A stretch of DNA of 64,000 bases from Paucibacter sp. KBW04 (GTDB lineage: Bacteria > Pseudomonadota > Gammaproteobacteria > Burkholderiales > Burkholderiaceae_C): assembly GCF_003852425.1 (NCBI RefSeq), contig NZ_QAJN01000012.1, positions 182,009-246,008 of the forward strand, in the 5' to 3' direction. Numbering within the stretch: the first letter of the stretch is position 1; every line of letters starts with the position of its first letter. Shown here in pieces: positions 34,995 through 44,682 of the stretch. The notes below the pieces were generated by a model. The model did no database searches, was not told the origin of the DNA, and worked only from the letters and a program-made list of their open reading frames with translations. Both the position numbers and the translations under genes were made by a program.

Positions 34995-35636
34995 ATGGAA
35001 CTCTTTAACTACTTTCGCTCCTCGGCCTCTTACCGCGTGCGCATCGCGCTGGCGCTCAAAGGCCTGGACTATGACTACCGCGCCGTCCATCTGGTCAAGA
35101 ATGAGCAGCAGGATCCCGCCTATGCCTCGGCCTCGGTCTCGCGCCTCGTGCCGCTTTTGCGCGATGAGGATGCCTTGATCAGCCAGTCCATGGCCATCAT
35201 CGAGTACCTGGACGAAACCCACCCCCAGCCGCCCCTGCTGCCGCCCGATGCTCTGGGTCGCGCCCAGGTGCGCGCACTGGCGCAAGACATCGCTTGCGAG
35301 ATCCACCCGCTGAACAATCTGCGCGTGCTGCGCTACCTCAGCAAGGAAATGGGCGTGGACGAGGACGCTAAGAACCGTTGGTACCGCCACTGGGTGGAAA
35401 GCGGCTTGGCCGTGGTGGAGCAGCGTCTGACCCAGCCCAGCGCCAAGGCAGGGGCTTTCAGCTGGGGCGACACACCCGGCCTGGCCGACTGTGTGCTGGT
35501 GCCGCAGATCTTCAACGCCCAGCGCTTTGACTGCCGCCTGGACCATGTGCCCACCGTGATGAAGGTGTTCGCCAACTGCATGGCCTTGGACGCTTTTGCC
35601 AAGACCCAGCCCAGCGCCTGCCCGGATGCCGAATGA
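34995..35636 (+). CDS. maiA: Maleylacetoacetate isomerase
   Basis: A 213-residue zeta-class glutathione transferase. The start MELFNYFRSSASYRVRIALALKG contains the SSASYR active-site motif that binds glutathione. The C-terminal GST domain has AQDIACEIHPLNNLRVLRYL, typical of maleylacetoacetate isomerases. The enzyme converts maleylacetoacetate to fumarylacetoacetate in tyrosine degradation, or maleylpyruvate in gentisate pathways. No other pathway gene is nearby, so the physiological substrate is uncertain. A start six codons upstream (GTG) is possible. The stop overlaps the pgeF ATG by four bases. Confidence 0.88.
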   Translation: MELFNYFRSSASYRVRIALALKGLDYDYRAVHLVKNEQQDPAYASASVSRLVPLLRDEDALISQSMAIIEYLDETHPQPPLLPPDALGRAQVRALAQDIACEIHPLNNLRVLRYLSKEMGVDEDAKNRWYRHWVESGLAVVEQRLTQPSAKAGAFSWGDTPGLADCVLVPQIFNAQRFDCRLDHVPTVMKVFANCMALDAFAKTQPSACPDAE

Positions 35637-36433
35637 GCGGGTCGACTGTTGAACCCGATCTGAATCGCCCCCACCCCGATTGGCTGATCCCAGAGTTCGG
35701 CCCCGAGCTGGCGGTTGAGGGCTTTATGACCACGCGTGCCGGTGGCGTTAGCTTGGCGCCGCATGCCAGCATGAATATCGGTAGCGGTGTGGGCGATGAG
35801 CCTGAGGCCGTGGCCGAGAACCGCCGCCGCGTTGCACAGGCCAGCGGGGGCACGCCCGTCTACGTCTGGCAGGTGCATGGGGCCAAGGTCTCCCATCTGC
35901 AGCCCGAGCATGCACTGCCCGGCGCACGCCCGGTGCAGGCCGATGCCAGCATCAGCACCTCGCCCGGGCTGGCCGTGGCCATCCAGGCCGCCGACTGCCT
36001 GCCGGTGCTGTTCGCCGCCCCCGGTGGCGTGGGCGGCGCCCATGCAGGTTGGCGCGGGCTGGCGGCCGGCGTGCTGGAAAACACGGTACAAGCCCTGTGC
36101 GAGGCCGCCTCTTGCAAGCCTCAGCAGGTGCAAGCCTGGCTGGGGGCCTGCATAGGCCCGCAGGTCTTTGAGGTGGGCGCCGATGTGCTGGCCGCCTTTG
36201 GCCAGGGCGATGCGCCCATAGACTCCGAGTTCTTTCGCTACCAGCCCAACCCCCAGGGCGAGCCGCGCTGGCGGGCCGATCTTTTGGGCCTGGCGCGCCA
36301 GCGTTTAAGCGCTGCCGGTCTTATTCACATCCGCGGTGGGCACTGGTGCACCTATAGCGAAAGTTCAAGGTTTTTCTCCTTCCGCCGGGAGGCGCAAGGG
36401 GGGCGTATGGTGGCCGTGATCCGCCTGCGCTGA
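35633..36433 (+). CDS. pgeF: PgeF/YfiH laccase-domain protein
   Basis: A 266-residue protein of the multicopper-laccase-like YfiH family. Conserved blocks are VWQVHGAKV (83-91), AADCLPVLF (119-127), GGAHAGWRGL (133-142), LGACIGP and the final CTYSESSRFFSFRREAQGGR, with the two His and Cys that bind zinc. YfiH proteins act as peptidoglycan amino-acid editing factors and show purine nucleoside phosphorylase activity in some studies. The ATG lies in an ATGA overlap with maiA, so the two are coupled. The last 69 bases are antisense to the next gene. Confidence 0.9.
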   Translation: MSGSTVEPDLNRPHPDWLIPEFGPELAVEGFMTTRAGGVSLAPHASMNIGSGVGDEPEAVAENRRRVAQASGGTPVYVWQVHGAKVSHLQPEHALPGARPVQADASISTSPGLAVAIQAADCLPVLFAAPGGVGGAHAGWRGLAAGVLENTVQALCEAASCKPQQVQAWLGACIGPQVFEVGADVLAAFGQGDAPIDSEFFRYQPNPQGEPRWRADLLGLARQRLSAAGLIHIRGGHWCTYSESSRFFSFRREAQGGRMVAVIRLR

Positions 36434-36691
36434 GGTCTCGGGGGCGGCCTCAAGGGTTTGCCCCTGCCCCTGATTCGCGTCTCGCCAGGCCGCCAGATCG
36501 GCCTGCTCCTGGCGCTTTCTCGCCGCGCGTCTGGCGGGAGATCGCATCACATAGAGCAGGATGGAAATAGGTAGCACTCCGTACAGCAAAAAGGTGATCA
36601 CCGCGCCAAGAATGGTCCCCTGGGTGCTGGTGGCTTCGGCCAAGGCCATCATCAGGGCCACATAGCCCCAGGCAATCACAATCAGATTCAT
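36365..36691 (-). CDS. Small conserved membrane protein of unknown function
   Basis: A 108-residue protein with two membrane helices (LIVIAWGYVALMMALAEAT and ILGAVITFLLYGVLPISILLYVM) and a polar basic then acidic tail. I recognise it as a small membrane protein common in Burkholderiales, often beside cell-envelope genes, without a known role. The helices and the positive RSPARRAARKRQ after the second one make the frame credible. Its 3' end overlaps pgeF by 69 bases on the opposite strand. Confidence 0.8.
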   Translation of the reverse strand: MNLIVIAWGYVALMMALAEATSTQGTILGAVITFLLYGVLPISILLYVMRSPARRAARKRQEQADLAAWRDANQGQGQTLEAAPETSAQADHGHHTPPLRLPAEGEKP

Positions 36692-36947
36692 CTTGTGTCA
36701 TGAGTAGGTAAGTCTCTGAGGGTACAACAGCTGTTTGTGACAGGGCGCTGACAGCGCTGTTGGTAACCCGTTCGCAACTTTTTTGCCCTGGGCTTGCTCA
36801 GGGTTTGTACCGGTGAATTTCTGAGAGACTGGCGGCCTGCCATGCTCGGGTTTGCCAGTGCAGCTGCTGTGACTGCGGTGCGCTTTTTTTTTGCACCAGT
36901 GGATCCAGTTCGGTGTTCCTTGAACGTTAGTCTTTGTCGGGTATTTC
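36692..36947 (+). promoter_or_regulatory. phaC upstream region with imperfect inverted repeat
   Basis: This 256-base region precedes phaC and must hold its promoter. I can name only an imperfect inverted repeat, GGGTACAACAGC (36720-36731) against GCTGTTGGTAACCC (36756-36769), and a run of T at 36886-36893. No clear -35/-10 pair stands out. The repeat could be a terminator for neither gene or a regulator site. Confidence 0.35.
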
Positions 36948-38684
36948 ATGGCACGCAAAACAAAAGCTTCGTCCGCATCCACACAAAACGCTTCGTCCGC
37001 CTCCTCTGCTTCAGCAGCCTCGGCTGCTCAAGACGCCGTCACAGCCGGTCTGGGCGAGATGTGGAACTCCATGCTGAGCCTGCAGATCCCGCCCACCGCT
37101 TTGAGCGAGCTGCAGAGCAATTACATCAAGCAGGCGACCGAGCTGTGGAACAGCGCCCTGCATCTGGGGACGCAGCCCGCGCCCGCGGCCAAGCCTCTGG
37201 GTGACCGACGCTTCGCCGATGAGGCCTGGAACGCCAACCCGGCGGCCTCCTTCATGGCCCAGCTTTACCTCTTGAACTCGCGCACCCTGCAGCAGATGGC
37301 CGAGCAGGTGCAGGGCGAGGAAAAGACCCGCCAGCGCATTCGCTTCGCCGTGCAGCAGTTTGTCGATGCGGCCGCGCCCAGCAACTTCCTGGCCCTCAAT
37401 CCCGAGGCGCAAAAGCTGGCCTTGCAGACCCAGGGGGAGAGCATCGCCAAAGGCATGCAGCAGCTCTGGGCCGATGTGCAGCGCGGCCATGTCTCGCAGA
37501 CGGACGAGAGCGCCTTCGAGGTCGGCCGCAATGTGGCGACCACGGCCGGCGATGTGGTGTTCGAGAACGACTTCTTCCAGCTGATCGAATACAAGCCGCT
37601 GACGGCCAAGGTGCATGAGCGGCCCTTCCTTTTGATCCCGCCCTGCATCAACAAGTTCTACATCCTCGATCTGCAGCCCGACAACTCCCTGATCCGCTAT
37701 GCGGTGGAGCAGGGCCACCGCGTCTTCGTGGTGAGCTGGCGCAACCCCGATGCCTCTTGCGCCGCTTGGACTTGGGACGACTACATCGAGCACGCGGCCA
37801 TCAAGGCCATCGAGGTCACGCAGGAAATCAGCGGTGCCGAGACCATCAACACTCTGGGTTTCTGCGTCGGCGGCACCATCTTGGCCACGGCCCTGGCCGT
37901 CTTGGCCGCGCGCGGCCAGCAGCCCGCCGCCAGCGTTACTTTGCTGACCTCGCTGATCGATTTCTCCAGCAACGGCATCCTCGACATCTTTGTCGATGAA
38001 GCCTCGGTGCAGCTGCGTGAGAAGAGCATTGGCCCCGACGCGCCCAAGGGCCCCGGCCTGCTCAAGGGTCAGGAGCTGGCCACCACCTTCAGCTTCCTGC
38101 GGCCCAACGATTTGGTCTGGAACTATGTGGTGGGCAATTACCTCAAGGGCGAGGCGCCTCCGGCCTTTGACCTGCTGTACTGGAACGGCGACTCCACCAA
38201 TATGCCCGGCCCCATGTACTGCTGGTATCTGCGCCACACCTATCTGCAGAACGAGCTGAAGATCCCCGGCCGCCTGGAGGTCTGCGGCGAGAAGATCGAC
38301 CTCGGTCTGATCGAAGCGCCGGTCTATATCTACGGCTCGCGCGAGGACCATATCGTGCCCTGGGACGCGGCCTACCGCAGCACCCAGGTCTTCAAGGGCA
38401 AGAAGCGTTTTGTCTTGGGCGCCTCGGGCCATATCGCTGGTGTGATTAACCCACCGGCCAAGAAAAAACGCAGCCACTGGATTGCCAAGACGGCGGCCTT
38501 GCCCGCCACCTCCGAGCAGTGGCTGGACGGGGCCGAGGAGCATGCCGGCAGCTGGTGGACCGATTGGTCGCAATGGCTGGCCAGCCATGCGGGCCCGCTC
38601 AAGCCCGCGCCCAAGGCGGCAGGCAGCCGCAAGTACAAGATCCTGGAGGCGGCCCCGGGCCGCTATGTCAAGCAAAAAGCCTGA
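36948..38684 (+). CDS. phaC: Class I polyhydroxyalkanoate synthase
   Basis: A 578-residue PHA synthase that polymerises (R)-3-hydroxybutyryl-CoA into granules. The lipase-like box is GFCVGG with catalytic C306; the aspartate lies in GSREDHIVPW and the histidine in GASGHIAGV. Length and the YKPLTAKVHERPFLLIPPCINKFYILDL block are those of class I (Cupriavidus-type) enzymes, which act without PhaE or PhaR partners. The first 26 residues are a Ser/Ala/Lys-rich low-complexity extension. phaA starts 39 bases later and phaB follows, the usual order. Confidence 0.97.
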   Translation: MARKTKASSASTQNASSASSASAASAAQDAVTAGLGEMWNSMLSLQIPPTALSELQSNYIKQATELWNSALHLGTQPAPAAKPLGDRRFADEAWNANPAASFMAQLYLLNSRTLQQMAEQVQGEEKTRQRIRFAVQQFVDAAAPSNFLALNPEAQKLALQTQGESIAKGMQQLWADVQRGHVSQTDESAFEVGRNVATTAGDVVFENDFFQLIEYKPLTAKVHERPFLLIPPCINKFYILDLQPDNSLIRYAVEQGHRVFVVSWRNPDASCAAWTWDDYIEHAAIKAIEVTQEISGAETINTLGFCVGGTILATALAVLAARGQQPAASVTLLTSLIDFSSNGILDIFVDEASVQLREKSIGPDAPKGPGLLKGQELATTFSFLRPNDLVWNYVVGNYLKGEAPPAFDLLYWNGDSTNMPGPMYCWYLRHTYLQNELKIPGRLEVCGEKIDLGLIEAPVYIYGSREDHIVPWDAAYRSTQVFKGKKRFVLGASGHIAGVINPPAKKKRSHWIAKTAALPATSEQWLDGAEEHAGSWWTDWSQWLASHAGPLKPAPKAAGSRKYKILEAAPGRYVKQKA

Positions 38685-38723
38685 TCAGGCCTATCACTTC
38701 AGCATTCAACGGAGACGAGAGAC

Positions 38724-39905
<1,182 letters not shown>

Positions 39906-40128
39906 TCAAACGCCAGATTCCAGCGCACCCTCAAAAACCCGCATAGGGCCAACCCGCTTGACCCCACCAGGGGCTTGCGGGACTCTAGATTGCCTGTTTG
40001 ACGGGTTTTTCTGAATCGCCTTTTCCGCGTCTTTCCATCACCAAGAGACAAGTCGCAAGCAGCAGTTTTTGACGCGGCGCTGCGAGCGACCCGACAAACA
40101 TCCAGCCGTGGAGGCGAAGGAGAACTTT

Positions 40129-40866
40129 ATGAGCCAGAAGATTGCATATGTGACCGGCGGTATGGGTGGCATCGGAACCGCCATGTGCCAACGCCTGCAC
40201 AAAGAAGGTTTCAAGGTCATCGCCGGTTGCGGCCCCAGCCGCGACTACGACAAGTGGTTGAGTGAGCAGGCCGCCCTGGGCTACACCTTCTACGTGTCGG
40301 TGGGCAATGTGGCGGACTGGGACTCCACCGTCGCCGCCTTCGCCAAGGTGCGCGCCGAGCATGGCCCCATCGACGTGCTGGTGAACAACGCCGGCATCAC
40401 CCGCGACGGCATGTTCCGCAAGATGAGCCGTGCCGATTGGGACGCGGTGATCGACACCAACCTCAACTCCATGTTCAACGTCACCAAGCAGGTGATCGAA
40501 GACATGCTGGAGCGGGGCTGGGGCCGCATCATCAATATCTCCTCGGTCAACGGTGAGAAGGGCCAGTTTGGCCAAACCAATTACTCGGCCGCCAAGGCCG
40601 GCATGCATGGCTTCACCATGGCCCTGGCCCAGGAAGTGGCCTCCAAGGGCGTGACGGTCAACACCGTCAGCCCTGGCTATATCGGCACCGATATGGTCAA
40701 GGCCATCCGCCCCGAGGTGCTGGAGAAGATCGTCGCCACTATCCCCATCAAGCGCCTGGGCACGCCCGAAGAAATCGCCGCCATCGTGGCTTGGCTGGCC
40801 GGCAATGATTCCGGTTTCACCACCGGCGCCGACTTCAGCTGCAATGGTGGTTTGCACATGGGTTGA
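40129..40866 (+). CDS. phaB: Acetoacetyl-CoA reductase
   Basis: A 245-residue NADPH-dependent short-chain dehydrogenase that reduces acetoacetyl-CoA to (R)-3-hydroxybutyryl-CoA for PHB synthesis. The cofactor loop is TGGMGGIG (9-16), NNAG is at 86-89 and the catalytic residues are in NISS (S138/S139) and Y152-x3-K156. The substrate loop NYSAAKAGMHGF is as in Cupriavidus PhaB. The ATG follows AAGGAGAA; the longer frame upstream is not coding. It is the third gene of the PHB cluster. Confidence 0.96.
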   Translation: MSQKIAYVTGGMGGIGTAMCQRLHKEGFKVIAGCGPSRDYDKWLSEQAALGYTFYVSVGNVADWDSTVAAFAKVRAEHGPIDVLVNNAGITRDGMFRKMSRADWDAVIDTNLNSMFNVTKQVIEDMLERGWGRIINISSVNGEKGQFGQTNYSAAKAGMHGFTMALAQEVASKGVTVNTVSPGYIGTDMVKAIRPEVLEKIVATIPIKRLGTPEEIAAIVAWLAGNDSGFTTGADFSCNGGLHMG

Positions 40867-40896
40867 TCAGCCAAGGCTGTTCAGCTGGATCGTGAA

Positions 40897-40932
40897 GGGT
40901 GGCGGCGTGAGCCTGCCGCCCTTTTCCTTTTT
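40897..40932 (+). terminator. Rho-independent terminator after phaB
   Basis: A nine-pair stem with two G-T pairs (GGGTGGCGG against CCTGCCGCCC) is followed by TTTTCCTTTTT. It ends the PHB transcript just before the convergent IclR gene. Confidence 0.75.
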
Positions 40933-40936
40933 GCGC

Positions 40937-41752
40937 TTAGCCCTTGATCTGCACCAGTCTTGAGATCTGCCGCGCCGCTTCCAGCAGCTTGGGCAAGCAG
41001 GTTTCCAACAGAGTCTCGGGCGGGCTGCGGTTGACTTGCGCGCCGATGTTCAAGGCCGCCAGCGTGCGGCCGCTGCGGTCGACAATCGGCGCCGCCAGCG
41101 AAACCAAGCCTTCTTCTAACTCCTGATTGACCAGGCACCAGCCCTGCTCGCGCACCTGGGCGATGCGCTGGGCCAATTCGGCCGTGTTGGCCACGGTGCG
41201 GCTGGTGTGGCGGGGCAGGTGTTGGGCGTCTAACTGTGTCAGGTGGGCCGAGAGTGCCTCGGCCGGTAGATCGGCCAGCAGCACCCGGCCCATGGAAGTA
41301 CACCAGGCCGGCAGCCGGCTGCCCACGCCCAGGTTCACGCTCATGATCTTGCGATTGGGCACGCGCAGCACGTAGACGATGTCGCTTCCTTCCAGCACGG
41401 CGGCCGAGACGCTTTCACCCAGCTCGCTGGCCAGGCTTTGCATCACCGGCTCGGCAAACTGCCACAGGGGCTGGGCCGAGAGGTAGGCAAAGCCCAGATC
41501 CAGGATCTTGGGCGTGAGGCTGAACTGGCGTCCGTCGCAAGACACATAGCCGAGTGTTTCCAGCGTTAGCAAAATGCGGCGCGCGCCGGCGCGGGTCAGC
41601 TCACAACGCTTGGCCACCTCGCTGAGGGTCTGGCGCGGCGCCTCCGCGCTGAAGGCGCGAATCACCGACAAACCCCTTGCAAAAGACTGCACATAGCTAT
41701 CACCCGGTTTGAGTACTTCGGTGGGCGGCTGATGAAGATGCGGTTCCGTCAT
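40937..41752 (-). CDS. IclR-family regulator (PcaR/PobR-like)
   Basis: A 271-residue regulator. The winged helix-turn-helix (about 24-85: FARGLSVIRAFSAEAPRQTLSEVAKRCELTRAGARRILLTL) is followed by the effector-binding domain with SMGRVLLADLPA (153-164), GWCLVNQELEEGL (about 208-220) and a C-terminal ligand pocket. The N-terminal extension and FARGLSVI are typical of the PcaR/PcaU/PobR branch that responds to aromatic acids such as protocatechuate or beta-ketoadipate. No aromatic pathway gene is adjacent, so the target is unknown. Confidence 0.88.
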   Translation of the reverse strand: MTEPHLHQPPTEVLKPGDSYVQSFARGLSVIRAFSAEAPRQTLSEVAKRCELTRAGARRILLTLETLGYVSCDGRQFSLTPKILDLGFAYLSAQPLWQFAEPVMQSLASELGESVSAAVLEGSDIVYVLRVPNRKIMSVNLGVGSRLPAWCTSMGRVLLADLPAEALSAHLTQLDAQHLPRHTSRTVANTAELAQRIAQVREQGWCLVNQELEEGLVSLAAPIVDRSGRTLAALNIGAQVNRSPPETLLETCLPKLLEAARQISRLVQIKG

Positions 41753-41824
41753 GCGGCTCAGTATAGGCAGGAGAGGATTGCACTAATATGCGGCCGCATT
41801 GGTTTTGCTTCTTAGGAGAATTTC

Positions 41825-42643
41825 ATGGCCATGGATGTTGTTGATTTCGAGATCAAGGGCGCCGAGATGCAGTTCGTCGAGGTCGAGCTGGACCCCGGCG
41901 AGGCCGCCATCGGCGAGGCCGGCAGCATGATGTTCATGGACGCCTCGATTGCGATGGACACGGTGTTTGGTGATGGTGCGGCCAGCAGCTCGGGCGGCGG
42001 CCTGTTCGGCAAGCTGCTGAGCGCGGGCAAGCGTCTGGTGACGGGCGAGTCCTTGTTCACCACGGTCTACACCAACCAAGGTTCATCCAAGGCCCGCGTG
42101 GCCTTTGCCGCGCCTTACCCCGGCAAGATCCTGCCCATGGATTTGCGTCAGCTGGGCGGCACCTTGATCTGCCAAAAGGACGCTTTCTTGTGCGCCGCGC
42201 GCGGCGTCTCCCTGGGCATCGCCTTGCAGCAAAAGCTGGGTGTGGGCTTTTTCGGCGGCGAGGGCTTCATCATGCAAAAGCTGGACGGCGACGGCCTAGC
42301 CTTTGTGCATGCCGGTGGCACCGTGGTGCGCCGCACGCTGCGCCCCGGCGAGACCGTGCTGGTGGACACCGGCTGCGTGGTGGCCTACACGCCCAGCGTG
42401 GACTTTGAGATTCAGTACGTGGGCAAGATCAAGACGGCTTTGTTTGGTGGCGAGGGCCTGTTCCTCGCCAAGCTGACGGGCCCTGGCGAGATCTGGCTGC
42501 AAAGCCTGCCCTTCTCGCGCCTGGCTTCGCGCATTTTTGCGGCGGCACCGCAGCGCGGTGGCTCGCGTGAGGAGGGCTCGGTGCTCGGTGGCCTGGCGGC
42601 CGGCGGCTTGCTGGGCGGGCTCTTGGGCGGGGACGATGACTGA
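41825..42643 (+). CDS. AIM24/TIGR00266-family protein
   Basis: A 272-residue beta-rich protein of the AIM24 (TIGR00266) group. It has the characteristic order GEAGSMMFMDASIAMDT, ESLFTTVYTNQG, GGTLICQKDAFLCAARGVSLGIALQ, then FIMQKLDGDGLAFVHAGG, VDTGCVVAYTPSVDFEIQ and SLPFSRLASRI. It ends in a glycine-rich stretch and an acidic tail. No signal peptide is present. Function is unknown in bacteria. It stands alone between the IclR gene and a terminator. Confidence 0.88.
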   Translation: MAMDVVDFEIKGAEMQFVEVELDPGEAAIGEAGSMMFMDASIAMDTVFGDGAASSSGGGLFGKLLSAGKRLVTGESLFTTVYTNQGSSKARVAFAAPYPGKILPMDLRQLGGTLICQKDAFLCAARGVSLGIALQQKLGVGFFGGEGFIMQKLDGDGLAFVHAGGTVVRRTLRPGETVLVDTGCVVAYTPSVDFEIQYVGKIKTALFGGEGLFLAKLTGPGEIWLQSLPFSRLASRIFAAAPQRGGSREEGSVLGGLAAGGLLGGLLGGDDD

Positions 42644-42727
42644 TTGGCGGGCCATCGTTTTGGCCTGGTCCCGCTCTCGCACTTGATGCTTCGCAAGCAG
42701 TGGGGCTGAGGCGGGCCACTACACTGG

Positions 42728-42772
42728 AGGGCGGCAAGGGCGCACAGGCCCAGCCGCCCTTTGTTTTTGTTT
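42728..42772 (+). terminator. Rho-independent terminator
   Basis: A perfect eight-pair stem (AGGGCGGC at 42728-42735, GCCGCCCT at 42753-42760) with a 17-base loop is followed by TTGTTTTTGTTT. It ends the AIM24-family transcript. Confidence 0.8.
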
Positions 42773-42799
42773 GATTTGACTCAGCCTGAGGTTGCTCTG

Positions 42800-43843
42800 A
42801 TGTTGTTTAAGTTCCGGTCGCGCGTTCTCACGGTGTGTGCCCTCAGTCTTTGCGCGCTCGCTCTGCCTTCCTCGGTGCTGGCGGCTCAAGCTCAGCCGGC
42901 GGCTGCCCCCGCCGCCAAGGCCAACTCGCCCATCTTCGTGCTGAACTCGCTGGACGCCGACATCAGCGTGATCGATCCCGCGAGCTTCACCCAGATCAAG
43001 CGCATTCCCACCGGCAAGGAGCCGCATCACCTCTATCTGACGCCGGATGAAAAATCCCTGCTGGTGGCCAATGCTCTGGGCGACTCCCTGACCTTCATCA
43101 ACCCGCAGACGGCGGAAGTGCAGCGCGTGCTGAACGGCATTCCCGACCCCTACCATCTGCGCTTCTCGCCGGATATGAAGTGGTTCGTCACGGCGGCCAA
43201 CCGCTTGGATCATGTGAGCCTGTACCGCTGGGTGCCCAGCGATGCGGCCAATCCCATGCAGTTGGTCAAGCGCATCCCGGCGCCCAAGACGCCCAGCCAT
43301 TTGTTCATCGACAGCAAAAGCACCGTGCTCTTTGTGAGCTTGCAAGACAGCAATGAGCTGCTGGCCGTGGACCTGGCCACTCAGACCCCGCGCTGGAAGA
43401 TCAAGGTCGGCCAGATGCCGGCCGACATCTTTTTGACCCCCGACGACAAGCACATTCTGGTCGCGCTGACGGGTGCCAAGGAGGTGGAGGTGTATGACGT
43501 GAGCGGCGCCGCGCCCAAGCTGGTCAAGCATCTGCCCACCGGCAATGGCGCTCACTCCTTCCGCGCCTGGGGCGATAAGCGCCATGTGCTGGTCAGCAAC
43601 CGTGCGGCCAACACCATCAGCAAGATCGATCTGCAAAGCTTCACCGTGGTGGACGAGTTCCCTGGCCCCAGCGGCCCGGACGATATGGAGGTGCTGGGTG
43701 ACGGCAAAACCTTGCTGGTGACTTCGCGCTGGGCCGGCAAGCTCACCAAGATCGACACCCAGACCAAGAAGGTGATCCAGCAGGTCAAGGTCGGCAAGTC
43801 GCCGCACGGTGTCTGGACCCTGGATCACATGCCGCGTCAGTGA
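42800..43843 (+). CDS. Exported YVTN-type beta-propeller protein
   Basis: A 347-residue protein with a signal peptide (RVLTVCALSLCALALPSSVLAAQ, cleavage near residue 29) and about seven propeller blades of the YVTN/SMP-30-like type. Repeats such as VLNSLDADISVIDPASF, LLVANALGDSLTFINPQT, VLVALTGAKEVEVYDVSG and VLVSNRAANTISKIDLQS have the pattern of a beta-propeller. Such proteins sit in the periplasm and bind partners or act as surface proteins. The start is the ATG with TGAGG upstream, not one 13 codons earlier. The next gene starts in a TGATG overlap, so an operon is certain. Confidence 0.85.
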   Translation: MLFKFRSRVLTVCALSLCALALPSSVLAAQAQPAAAPAAKANSPIFVLNSLDADISVIDPASFTQIKRIPTGKEPHHLYLTPDEKSLLVANALGDSLTFINPQTAEVQRVLNGIPDPYHLRFSPDMKWFVTAANRLDHVSLYRWVPSDAANPMQLVKRIPAPKTPSHLFIDSKSTVLFVSLQDSNELLAVDLATQTPRWKIKVGQMPADIFLTPDDKHILVALTGAKEVEVYDVSGAAPKLVKHLPTGNGAHSFRAWGDKRHVLVSNRAANTISKIDLQSFTVVDEFPGPSGPDDMEVLGDGKTLLVTSRWAGKLTKIDTQTKKVIQQVKVGKSPHGVWTLDHMPRQ

Positions 43844-44682
43844 TGTTGCGCTCCCGTTTTCTGCGCCCCTTGCTGTGGGCGAGCCTGGCCTTGACGGCAC
43901 CTGCCGCGCTGGCGACTTGCGACAAGCCGGTTTATCTCAGCTTTGACACCGGTCATATGGGCGTGGCGCCCCTGGTTGCGCAGACGCTGAAGAAGTTCGA
44001 CGCCAAGGCCAGCTTCTTTCTGGCCAATGAGCCCACGCAAAGCGGCGGTCAGACCCTGGACGCCGAGTGGGCGCCCTGGTGGAAGATGCTGGCGGAGCAG
44101 GGCCATGACTTCGGCCCGCACACCTGGGATCACGACACCTGGCTGGAAGACCTGCCCGACGGTCGCTTCAAGGTGCGCACCGCCGCCGGTGTGCAGACCC
44201 CGCGCGTCCGTGAGCTGAGCGCCCAGCAGTATTGCGAGAGCTTGAACAAGGTGGCCCAGCGCTTCACCGAGATGACGGGTCGCAAGATGGGCCCCTTGTT
44301 CCGTGCCCCGGCCGGTAAAACCTCGCCGGCCTTGCTGGCGGCCGCCAAGACTTGTGGCTACACCCATGTGGGCTGGAGCGCGGCCGGCTTTTTGGGTGAT
44401 GAGCTGCCCAGCAATCGTTACCCGAACGCGCAGCTGCTGGAGCGCGCCCTGCGCGATATCAAGCCCGGCGATATCCTGATGGCGCATCTGGGCATCTGGT
44501 CGCGCCAGGACCCTTGGGCACCGGCCGTTTTGCAGCCCTTGATGCAGGGCCTGAAGGACAAGGGCTTTTGCTTTGCGCCGCTGCGAGAGCATCCTCGCTA
44601 CGCGCCCTTGTTCGCCCCAGCGCCCGCACTCGCGGCGAGCACCCAGCCTGCTGATCGAATCGCCCCTGCACGGAAACCTTGA
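43843..44682 (+). CDS. Exported polysaccharide deacetylase-family protein
   Basis: A 279-residue exported protein (signal LLWASLALTAPAALA) of the NodB deacetylase fold. Motif 1 reads SFDTG instead of the usual FDDG: the first Asp is kept and the metal-binding second Asp is Thr. Motif 2 is HTWDHDTW with both metal His. Later motifs RAPAGK and ILMAHLG are present. Loss of one metal ligand may change or lower activity. The gene starts one base within the upstream stop and ends in the start of the sterol desaturase gene, so all three are translationally coupled. Confidence 0.85.
   Translation: MLRSRFLRPLLWASLALTAPAALATCDKPVYLSFDTGHMGVAPLVAQTLKKFDAKASFFLANEPTQSGGQTLDAEWAPWWKMLAEQGHDFGPHTWDHDTWLEDLPDGRFKVRTAAGVQTPRVRELSAQQYCESLNKVAQRFTEMTGRKMGPLFRAPAGKTSPALLAAAKTCGYTHVGWSAAGFLGDELPSNRYPNAQLLERALRDIKPGDILMAHLGIWSRQDPWAPAVLQPLMQGLKDKGFCFAPLREHPRYAPLFAPAPALAASTQPADRIAPARKP

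Noticed and set aside
39940-39985. Hairpin between phaA and phaB as a terminator
   Set aside because: The stem is reasonable but no T run follows it, so I do not call a rho-independent terminator.
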